Below, piece by piece: positions 57,501 to 64,000 of a stretch of DNA of 64,000 nucleotides. Position 1 is the stretch's first letter, and each line of letters begins with the position of its first letter. Source of the stretch: Simmondsia chinensis. Lineage: Eukaryota > Streptophyta > Magnoliopsida > Caryophyllales > Simmondsiaceae. A program made the translations under genes and the position numbers. Location: assembly GCA_018398585.1 (NCBI GenBank), contig JAGTTD010000005.1:37078750-37142749 (forward strand), read 5' to 3'. The notes under the pieces are model-generated. The model ran no database searches, had not been told where the DNA came from, and saw nothing but the letters and a program-made list of their open reading frames with translations.

Positions 57501-59351
57501 AATAGATCAAAGAAACACAATCCTGGCCATGGAGAATAATAGTACAATGTCTTTCCTCTTTCCCTATGTCATACCCAAGGATTTTACGGGAATGGTAAAA
57601 AAAAAAAAACAATTAAATGCGTCCTATTTATTAATTCGATAGTCCAGGCAAGAACATAACATTCAGAACCATTACTCAATTCAGATATAAATCCAAAGCA
57701 GCCCAAAGTAGAGGCATACAGCTCCATTTTGTCATATCACAACAGATCAAACAGCATGACCCCCATGTTTCACTTACAAATATCCCTCCTTCCAATAGTA
57801 TCACTTCCCTCACAAACTTCTTTTGGTCCGAACTTTCCTCACAAACCTTTGGACCACGCAAAACAGCGCCACCCAAAATTGCTAGAACCATCAGCTAAGG
57901 ATCAAAATAACCCACTTAAACAGGACAGACTCTATAGCAACTTAATCAATCCAGAGCATGACCAGAGATATTAGGGGGCCCAAAGCAAGTTTGATCAAAT
58001 GATCTTTTTTAGTAACCAAGGAATTCTAGCCAGTTTAAGCACAAAACGAATAATCTACTTTTATTACAACATCAACTAATATAAGGGGCCGTTCATATTT
58101 TATATGTACATATGCATTTATAAATTATTACATCTCATATATAGGTTATTATTTCTCCAATTATGAATAGTAATAAGCAATCGAAGCAAACTGACTAATT
58201 TTCAAAAAGGGGTCTTTAACAAATTGAAGGCCCCAAGCAATTCCTTCCATTACTTGGGATCTTGACCAACCTTGAATCAACAAATTTGTGAGTCACATCG
58301 TGCTAGGAATTAGCACCTGCTCCACCCAATTTATATGAGCCGCATCTAATCAACACAAGTGCCACGGAAACACAACATGGAACCTCCTACATAGAGCTCT
58401 AATTCCAGCTATATGTTAACAAATTCAGCAGAAAACACAACAATATACGCAAAATTAATGACAATTTATTGCTTTGAAATACAATAGCTGTCTATATGAT
58501 CCCTCAATTTCTCCTCCTCAACCTCAAACCACTCAGAATCAAATTTATCACCCAAAAAAATTAATTTCACGCACAAAAACGCTTGAATTTTAATGATATT
58601 GCTTCAGAACCTCGTGCACAAAGCTCTAGTTCCAGCTATATGTTAACAAATTCAGCAGAAAACACAACACCACACTCAAAATTAATGACAATTTATTGCT
58701 TTGTAATACGATCAATATCTATATGAAACCCCAATTTCTCCTCCTCAACCTCAAACCACTCAAAATCAGATTTATCACAAAAAAACAACAATTTCACGAA
58801 AACGCTTGAATTTTGATGATATTGCTCTGGAACCTCCTACATAAAGCTCTAATTCCAGCTATATGTTAACAAATTCATCAGAAAACACAACTATATACTC
58901 AAAATTAATGATAATTTATTGCTTTCCAATACGATCACTATCCATATAAACCCTCAATTTCTCCTCCTCACCCTCAAACCACTCAGAATCAGATTTATAA
59001 CAAAAAAACACAAGAATTTCACACACAAAAAAGCTCGAATTTCGCATACAAGTCCAAAAATCAACCAACACAGAAACAAAAATGGTTGAAGAAAACCACT
59101 CAAAATCAAATTCATCATAAAAAAAATACAACAATTTCACACACAAAAACGCTCGAATTCCACACACAAATCCAAAAGGATACAAAAAACCAAGAAATCT
59201 CAGATACAACAAACAAAAATCGAAAGTAAAAATGAAATTCTTATTATTACCCAGGGTCGCGATTAAGCATGTCGCATATCTCGATGTTCATCGCCCAATC
59301 AGGACCGATCAACATATCGGTCGTAGCTCTTTCCACCATCGAATTCACCAT
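45576..59351 (-). CDS. TOL6/TOL9-like: TOM1-like (TOL) ubiquitin receptor, VHS + GAT domains, 10 coding exons
   Basis: Coding exons on the minus strand: 59351-59251, 55106-55028, 53944-53846, 53738-53625, 53135-52975, 51963-51882, 50920-50835, 50007-49816, 48398-47917, 46162-45576. The total is 1983 bp, 660 aa, with all junctions GT-AG and in phase. An in-frame TAA lies two codons before the chosen ATG. Residues 1-131 are a VHS domain ([23 protein letters not shown] at the start, [17 protein letters not shown] near its end). Residues about 182-270 are a GAT domain ([31 protein letters not shown] and on to the [13 protein letters not shown] helix). The rest is a Pro/Gln/Met/Gly-rich tail with a [11 protein letters not shown] motif near the end. 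By family knowledge, TOL proteins replace ESCRT-0 in plants: they bind ubiquitinated plasma-membrane cargo such as PIN2 and pass it to the vacuolar route. Which TOL paralogue it is cannot be settled here. Confidence 0.93.
46203..46817. repeat. MITE family copy (TTAGGCTC type) in TOL intron 9, split by a SINE
   Basis: Interior GTTCTATAAATTTTTATGAG and GCCAAGTTGAGGTTCAAGTG match 49411-49800; right end AAAGGGAGCCTAA. Interrupted at 46323-46565 by the 5S-headed SINE. Confidence 0.55.
46323..46565 (+). mobile_element. 5S-rRNA-headed SINE with LINE tail, 19-bp TSD (copy 1)
   Basis: The head (about 46330-46441) reads as plant 5S rRNA from the CACCGGATCCCAT region through GATGGGTGACCTCCTGGG to GTGTTGCACCCC, so the internal pol III promoter region is present. 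The tail (about 46442-46560) is the common LINE/Au tail. Identical 19-mers flank it (46304-46322, 46566-46584). Confidence 0.85.
47140..47709. mobile_element. hAT miniature element in TOL intron 9, perfect 8-bp TSD
   Basis: Inverted ends TAGGACTGCACAT / TAGGGCTGCAAAT; flanks attggaca at 47132-47139 and 47710-47717 are identical. GGCTCG/CGAGCC-rich interior. Confidence 0.85.
48482..48866. repeat. MITE in TOL intron 8 (CTAACATCT ends)
   Basis: CTAACATCT at 48482-48490 and AGATGTTAG at 48858-48866 are inverted; mirrored GGGTAA/TTACCC runs fill the interior. No TSD was identified. Confidence 0.5.
49095..49270. repeat. MITE family copy (TGTTTGGTA type), TOL intron 8
   Basis: GTTTTTTGTTTGCA..GGTTTTTGCAAAACTAAA and a mirrored, A-rich right arm; a diverged member of the family at 17727-17985. 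Confidence 0.4.
49411..49800. repeat. MITE family copy (TTAGGCTC type), ends close to TOL exon 8
   Basis: Left AAGGCTCTATTTGATTC; interior colinear with 46203-46817. The right end is lost just beside the exon 8 splice donor (49815). Confidence 0.5.
50175..50400 (-). repeat. hAT-like family fragment (AGGACCGGC type), TOL intron 7
   Basis: ATTATGAATGATAATATGCAAT..AAACTTATAACATAATTAATTTTC and CAGGGGTCTTGACAGGTCC match 52545-52800 and 57955-58270. Confidence 0.45.
50625..50790. repeat. MITE family copy (TGTTTGGTA type), TOL intron 7
   Basis: CTGCATGGTATTGTTTTCTA with mirrored AAACTAAGAACTGTAAGAAA; right end degraded at exon 7. Confidence 0.4.
50983..51329. repeat. MITE family copy (TTAGGCTC type), TOL intron 6
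   Basis: Opposite orientation to 49411-49800 (CAACCTCAACTTGACCAAAT, ACAAATTTATAGAATGAAAC); right end AAAGAGCCTAAAT. Confidence 0.5.
51490..51885 (-). pseudogene. L1-type LINE ORF2 C-terminal fragment, TOL intron 6
   Basis: Minus-strand frames read LERNAWVFK and [15 protein letters not shown], the usual ORF2 end of plant L1 elements, with several stops. The same stretch occurs at 57250-57570. Confidence 0.6.
52076..52316. repeat. MITE family copy (TGTTTGGTATC ends), TOL intron 5
   Basis: Left GAGCCTGTTTGGTATCATTT, right GAAAACAATACTGAACGGGCC, mirrored arms (GTTTCTAAAAAACTATAA / AATTTCTAAAAACAAAA). Confidence 0.55.
52367..52385. repeat. Poly-G tract, 19 bases
   Basis: Preceded by GTACCCGCCC, in TOL intron 5. 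Confidence 0.85.
52545..52800 (-). repeat. hAT-like family copy (GCCGGTCCTAAGATTTTAGG end), TOL intron 5
   Basis: GCCGGTCCTAAGATTTTAGG starts it; the far end has AAAAGGTGCCCTTAAC. Colinear with 57955-58270. Confidence 0.55.
54523..54733 (+). mobile_element. SINE/LINE-tail insertion with 19-bp TSD, TOL intron 2
   Basis: Identical 19-mers at 54504-54522 and 54734-54752. The tail is the best-kept copy here, ending in (TTG)n. The ~80-bp head (CTACTCATGATG..ACGGACCAATTTCTCAGG) resembles the head of 63361-63573 but not 5S rRNA. Confidence 0.8.
54839..54864. repeat. Poly-C tract, 26 bases
   Basis: Followed by a CTCTCT run, in TOL intron 2. Confidence 0.85.
55485..55912. mobile_element. hAT miniature element in TOL intron 1
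   Basis: Ends TACCGTGTGTAAAT / TAGGGGTGTATAT; GAGCCTAAATGAGC-rich interior as in 10149-10604. The flanking 8-mers agree at 5 of 8 bases. Confidence 0.65.
56376..56632 (-). mobile_element. 5S-rRNA-headed SINE (copy 2), TOL intron 1
   Basis: Minus orientation: 5S-derived head (about 56625-56525, CACCGGATCCCATTAGAAC to CCTCCTGGGAAGTC), then the LINE tail down to about 56400. Flanked by attgaccat (56367-56375, 56633-56641). Contains a 15-base G run at 56434-56448. Confidence 0.75.
57250..57580 (-). pseudogene. L1-type LINE ORF2 C-terminal fragment, TOL intron 1
   Basis: Minus-strand pieces [12 protein letters not shown] and [10 protein letters not shown] with stops; colinear with 51490-51885. 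Confidence 0.55.
57955..58270 (-). repeat. hAT-like family copy, TOL intron 1
   Basis: Starts ACCAGAGATATTAGGGGGCC, ends GGGATCTTGACCAACC; matches 52545-52800. Confidence 0.5.
58375..59200. repeat. Tandem repeat of ~225-bp units in TOL intron 1
   Basis: CTCTAATTCCAGCTATATG and its variants recur at about 58398, 58625 and 58848 (spacing 227 and 223). Further degenerate part-units with CAATTTCACACACAAAAACGC run almost to exon 1. Confidence 0.85.
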
Positions 59352-59650
59352 CTCTTAGTCTCGACGGTTTCCGATCACCGCCGCTCCAGATTCCGACCTA
59401 ATCAAGCGGTTTTCCGGCGAGTCCTGGCGTTTTCCGGCTAATCCTATAGTTTTCCGGCGAATCGGAAATTATAGGTCCGACAGAGTAGATCGAAGATCAA
59501 GATTTCGCCAAGGAGTTGGAATTGCTTAGCCTCCTCTCTCTTTCTCTCTCCTCTCTCTCTCTCTCTCTCTCTATCTCTCGCTTTCGCCTGGGCTTCTGTT
59601 AGGAGACTATTTTTCATTGGAATATATCTTTTTAGTTATTTACTTTGTAA
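59352..59650 (-). promoter_or_regulatory. TOL 5' leader with GA microsatellite
   Basis: On the minus strand a (GA)n run (59580-59535 region) lies about 190 bp before the ATG, typical of plant 5' UTRs. An in-frame stop just before the ATG supports the chosen start. Transcription start not determinable. Confidence 0.5.
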
Positions 59651-60108
59651 TATAATAGCGGAGTTGTTATTGATATGATAAAATTTTGTTACGGGGTAGA
59701 GCAATAATATGATTTATATATAATAAAAGCTGTAAAATTATCTTAAAAATTATAATATTATTTCGGTAATAACAATTTTTGTTCTGAAAATAACATTACT
59801 TCATTATCTTAAAAACTATAATTTTGCTTCGATAATAACAATTTCGTTCTGAAAATAACATTACGCTATAATAATATGTTTAGATTGATTCCTATTTTTT
59901 ACGGTAAATTATATATCAATACTTCAAGGTTTGTTGAATTAATTTTATAGTTTATAAATTTTGCGAAATATTTTTTCACTTAGAATGTTACATATATTTA
60001 ATAAAAAGTCTAAAGAGCAGTATATGGGTGCAAAATAGGCCCTTCTTTTAACTCTTTTTTATTAACAATGTTACAAAGCGGCAATTGAAGTATAAGATGA
60101 AGGTAATA

Positions 60109-60476
60109 TGTCATGATTGTAATAGATAGGCTAAGTAGTATAAAGTCATTAGTTTAGTATAAGTGTTCTTATGTCGTATTAGTTAGTAATTGAAGAATGC
60201 TAGTTACTAGTTAGTTAGCATAGATTCTTGTACTGTGTAAAGGCATAGTTAGATGGTGATCGATATTTTTATAAGCTTAACTAGTATAAGTAGATGATCC
60301 CTTACTTGTAACAGTCATTGAATGATAATATCAACACTTTAATTCTCTTACTCTTCCTCTATTCTCTCTACTTCTCCCTCTAATTCTCATCTCTATCTCA
60401 TCTTTTTCTTAATTCTATCTCTCCCAAACTCTCTTTCTTTCTAAGCCATAACCCGGGCTCACCTCGGGTCATGACA
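60109..60476 (+). mobile_element. Solo LTR with perfect 5-bp TSD
   Basis: Begins TGTCATGA and ends TCATGACA (8-bp terminal inverted repeat). Flanks taata at 60104-60108 and 60477-60481 are identical. It has a TTTTTATAAGC box (about 60267) and a CTCTCT-rich 3' half. Its layout and GGGTCATRACA end match the LTR at 36153-36578. Confidence 0.85.
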
Positions 60477-60689
60477 TAATAGTGAAGGAATGACGGAGTT
60501 ATCAACAAATATGGCAAGTTTAAAATTCTTTCATACTATTATTTTGGACTATTTTATTAAATATAAGTAATATTCGGATTAAAAAAAAATTTATACAGTA
60601 AATGTTGTGATACTAGTGTTTAAAAAAAATGTCGTGATGCTAATGTGTAATTTATCCTAGTTTTCATTTCAAATAATATTTGATAAGAA

Positions 60690-61215
60690 AAATGATCAAT
60701 TAGGTACCATACAGTTTGATTATTTATCACATATGCATTATGACATTTTAATATATACAATAGAGTACCTTAAGTTTTAAATATTTTATACTCAAGTATT
60801 TTGAAGTTTTTAAATTTTATCAATAAGATGCCATTTTGTTAATATTTGATAGTTTTTATTGAAAAATGCTAAAATTGAACATGGTTTCCATAATATATTA
60901 GTATCCTCGGTAGAATTTCATTATTTTTTGTCAAAATATGAAAATAATACATGATTGTGGTAATATTTAGGTAGTTTACATTCATCGATATTTGATAAAC
61001 ATTTAACACAATTTGCTTTAAGAAAATATTGACATTATTTATATATTATATCAGTATTTCTTGTATAAAATTATTTAGACTCTTATAAAAATTAATTAAA
61101 TTTCGATATAAGATACATATGTTATAAAATATTCAAACCTCATAGTACTAGTTATATATACTAAAATATTATGATACCTAAATAATAAATGTTCAAATCT
61201 TAGTGTATCAAAGTG
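60690..61215. repeat. Dispersed ~500-bp MITE-like repeat, copy B
   Basis: Colinear with 16085-16590 in TCX intron 6 (ATGCTAAAATTGAACATGG, AATATATTAGTATCCTC, TTTAGGTAGTTTACATTC). Confidence 0.6.
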
Positions 61216-61699
61216 ATAATTTTTCTATTTTAGTAAAAATCTATATTTTATTTTAGATTTATCTAATATAAATAATTGGATAAGGACGTATATTTAAACA
61301 TAAATAATAAAATCGGGTTATTGTTAATTTCAAAACTAGATTTGTTAATATGAAAAAGAAATATATTGTAAACACAAGATTTCTTTTAAAATAAAAAATT
61401 TTAAAGTTGACAATAATATTATTCTAAAATCAAATAAGTATTATTAAAAAATAAAACTAATTTTTAGAAATTTATAAATATTAAATACTAACTCAAATTT
61501 TCAGATTTATTTTCAAAGCATTTATAATGTCAAGATACTAACAAATCTTGTTATGTTGACATAATTTAAGAATAAATGTCCTGCTAATAATGCTACATTT
61601 TTTTTCTATACGTTGTTATTATTATCGGGGTCAAAATTTATTGTTAAAATAATGATATGATTATAGTTAAAAATAACTATAAAATTTCATAAATGATAT

Positions 61700-61808
61700 A
61701 GGCAGGATTATAAATGAAGTTATAAGAAGAAAATTAAACGTGGTTTCAATTGAAGACAAATTGAGGGAGCGACATCTGCAATGGTTTGGACATGTTAAAA
61801 GGAGACAA
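61700..61808 (+). pseudogene. RTE-type LINE ORF fragment, upstream part
   Basis: The frame reads VSIEDKLRERHLQWFGHVKR, the hallmark near the C-terminus of RTE-class reverse transcriptases (usual form DKLREARLRWFGHVQRR). It breaks off at a TGTTAGGGAAATTTG sequence. Confidence 0.7.
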
Positions 61809-62637
61809 TGTTAGGGAAATTTGTAAGAACGAGTACTAAAAACAGTCAAATGGCCTCGAGGCATGTAACAAATTACTTTCCTTAAGACTTATGTCATGGA
61901 TATCGAAATACTCTCGGGGATACAATGTGAAGTAAGAATGTAAAAAAGAAGGATTTCCGAGATGAGAAGATAAGAGAATGATATGATTTTTAAGTAATGT
62001 TTCTAGTACTTTTTCTAAGTACTTTCAAGTATGATTAAGTGGGGCTTTATATAGATTTATAGGCATCCCTTGGGAAAGGACACAACTCTTGCAAATAACT
62101 CAAAAATAATTCCCAATCATCGCAAAAAATTGTGTAAAAAACTGGCTTGTGTGATTGAAGCTTTGTGTCACCACGTAGCTGCATGTTGATGTTGTGCGTC
62201 GACACACAATCTTAAACTTTGGCCATTAGAGTTTCTGTAAGATTGTATGTCGACACACGCCTTCCCAAGGGCTTCCGCATAAGCAGGGTCTGTGGGGGTG
62301 GATGAACGCAGCCTTCCCCTTTCAGTGTGCTACCCTAAAGAGAGGTTGTTTCCAAGAACCCTTAACCTAAGGGGTGCAATACAAAGACTTCCCAGGAGGT
62401 CACCCACCTTAATACTACTCTCACCCAAGCACGTTTAACTTCGGAGTTCTAATGGGATCCAGCACTTGCGTATTGTTATCCTTTTAGGTACACGCCTTCC
62501 CAAGAACATTTCTAGTATATGTATGTCTGGGCACATCATTCCGTGTATGGACACATTACCATAACCGAACCAAAACTCATTCAAAACAATTTATTTTGAA
62601 ATACACCAGCAACCAACTACTGCCCCTTTTACATAAC
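61809..62637. mobile_element. Insertion splitting the LINE frame (LTR-like), carrying a 5S-SINE
   Basis: Starts TGTTAGGG, contains a TTATATAG box (about 62050) and stops near CATAACA, after which the LINE frame resumes. The ends look LTR-like, but no matching TSD was found. Confidence 0.4.
62270..62489 (-). mobile_element. 5S-rRNA-headed SINE (copy 3), perfect 15-bp TSD
   Basis: Minus orientation: 5S-derived head (about 62480-62375), then the LINE tail down to 62270. Identical 15-mers acacgccttcccaag at 62255-62269 and 62490-62504. Confidence 0.85.
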
Positions 62638-63115
62638 ACGTACTTGAAAAGAGGTAGAGGCAAGCCAAAGAAAAGTGGCATGGAAACAATTAGACACAAC
62701 CTTATCCGCCTAAACTTTAATGAGAAGATGACATTAGATAGATCTAAATGGAGGTTAAAAAATGTGTTCTCGACACAGTTTTTATGAGAGAGAAGCGCAT
62801 AGTGATACACACCAGAGGAGGTTCCATCTCAAAATCAATTGATAATGAGTGGAGTAGCTCCCTTGACATAATCCTATCGATATGGACTTATCACATAGAT
62901 ATAGCTTACACCGCACCCAAGCTAACATGTCTGCTATTGTTACTGCTTTATGCTGCTTGTATGTCTGGTACTACTTTATTTGACTTGAATTTTATAAATA
63001 TTTTTCCATCTTTGCTTTTTAGGGTTGGGGGCCTTTCGGAAACAACTTCCCTACAGGCACTGCGTACATCTCACCCTATCCAAACCCAACCTTGACGGAA
63101 CTTTTTGAGGCGCTT
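62638..63115 (+). mobile_element. RTE-type LINE 3' end: ORF C-terminus and the shared tail
   Basis: The frame LKRGRGKPKKSGMETIRHNL continuing through FNEKMTLDRSKWR is the RTE ORF end (usual form RGRGRPKKTW..I..DL). About 200 bp on, 63022-63115 holds a diverged copy of the tail found on all the SINE-like copies here (GGGTTGGGGGCC..GGAAACAAC..CACTGCGTACATC). Confidence 0.7.
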
Positions 63116-63360
63116 AAAATTTCACTTATTTATTTTAATAGCAAAAGATTTGCTCCATTGGTAAAATGATCCTTATTTTATCACTTTTTTCCTAACAAGG
63201 AACCCGATTACCTGGTAAACCACGATTCATATAATGACCCACACACTCTCTCTCTATACATGTACATGTACATGCACGCGCATGTATATATATAAAATGC
63301 AACGAGTGATCATAAATGGTCAAAATTGCTATAGTTTTAATGATAAATAAATAGAGCCAT

Positions 63361-63573
63361 ACAACAACAACAAACCCAGTGCCTCCAAGGGCTCCCGCCA
63401 AAAGCAGGGTCTGGGGAGGGTAGATGTACGCAGCCTTCCCCCTTCAGGGTACTACCCTGAAGGGAGGCTGTTTCCGAGGACCCCCAACCTAAAAATTTGG
63501 TCTGTATCAATCAGCCAAAGATCTAGCACAGGAGAAGCATAAAAAATACATGAGTATGGCCAAAAAAAAAAAA
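63361..63573 (-). mobile_element. SINE/LINE-tail insertion with 12-bp TSD
   Basis: Identical aaatagagccat at 63349-63360 and 63574-63585. (TTG)n end at 63362, well-kept tail, and a non-5S head sharing TACTCATG..GACCAA..TTAGGTTGGGGG with 54523-54733. Confidence 0.75.
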
Positions 63574-63814
63574 AAATAGAGCCATGTTATATTAAAATAA
63601 ATACTTTATATACCCATATTATACATAATAAGAAATTATTAATTTATAAAAATAATTAATTTATTTTATTATATATATAAATTAGCTACAATATTCACAA
63701 ATAAAAATCGCTGTCTGTGAACAATTGTTTAATAGTCTTTGATGGGATTGTGGACCATCTGGAACCAAAAGATATCAGGCGAAGGCATTTTTAGGGCGTA
63801 TTTTATATTATTTT

Positions 63815-64000
63815 TTAGGGTAATTTATACAAAAATTTTATACTTTATTCATTATATTAATTTAGTCCTTATATTTTTGACTACGTCTATTTTTTATATA
63901 ACTTATATTGTATCAATTTAGTCACGTAGTCAAATTAAAGTTAAGTTAATGACATAATTTTTTAAGGAACAATTATGTTAGAGCTGAATAATGCACTGCA
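63815..64000. repeat. Dispersed repeat family copy, cut by window end
   Basis: ACTTATATTGTATCAATTTAG and GTTAAGTTAATGACATAATT match 3920-4210 and 31060-31400. Confidence 0.5.

Overview
This window is nuclear DNA of a flowering plant, probably a eudicot and possibly woody. The evidence is plant-specific protein families, GT-AG introns of up to about 4 kb, an AT-rich background, and dense small transposons (hAT, Mutator, TRIM, Au-type SINE, RTE and L1 LINE). The species cannot be fixed from sequence alone.

Three protein-coding genes were rebuilt exon by exon, and each gives a full-length open frame. (1) A CPP/TCX transcription factor of the TCX5/TCX6 type lies on the + strand at 6623-19168: 8 coding exons, 548 aa, two CXC domains. 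It is preceded by a promoter with E2F-, MSA- and G-box-like motifs and by a leader built of imperfect tandem repeats. (2) PEX4/UBC21, the peroxisomal ubiquitin-conjugating enzyme, lies on the - strand at 41189-32251: 5 coding exons, 157 aa. (3) A TOM1-like (TOL) ubiquitin receptor with VHS and GAT domains lies on the - strand at 59351-45576: 10 coding exons, 660 aa. PEX4 and TOL both act in ubiquitin-dependent protein traffic, but nothing in the sequence suggests co-regulation.

Between TCX and PEX4 sits a degenerate Mutator-like element of about 7.9 kb (21779-29650). It has terminal inverted repeats, a leftover MuDR-type transposase C-terminus, a broken captured ULP1-type peptidase on the opposite strand, and large arrays of ~163-bp and ~277-bp units. 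The two ~163-bp arrays are inverted relative to each other and are full of a 15-bp palindrome.

Most of the remaining DNA, including the introns, is repeats. Many are bounded by target-site duplications (TSDs) that can be read directly. They include: a SINE family with a 5S-rRNA-derived head and the tail of an RTE LINE (three copies); many 5'-truncated copies of the same LINE tail; hAT miniature elements with 8-bp TSDs; TRIM elements with a tRNA-Met primer site; two related solo LTRs with 5-bp TSDs; and a three-layer nest in PEX4 intron 2 (L1 LINE, then hAT, then solo LTR). Coding sequence makes up only 474 of about 8.9 kb in PEX4, 1647 of about 12.5 kb in TCX and 1983 of about 13.8 kb in TOL.

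Region by region: 1-5400 repeats; 5440-6622 TCX promoter and leader; 6623-19168 TCX; 19169-21778 repeats; 21779-29650 Mutator-like element; 29651-32250 repeats; 32251-41189 PEX4; 41190-45575 PEX4 upstream region and repeats; 45576-59351 TOL; 59352-60100 TOL leader and promoter; 60109-64000 solo LTR and RTE LINE remains.
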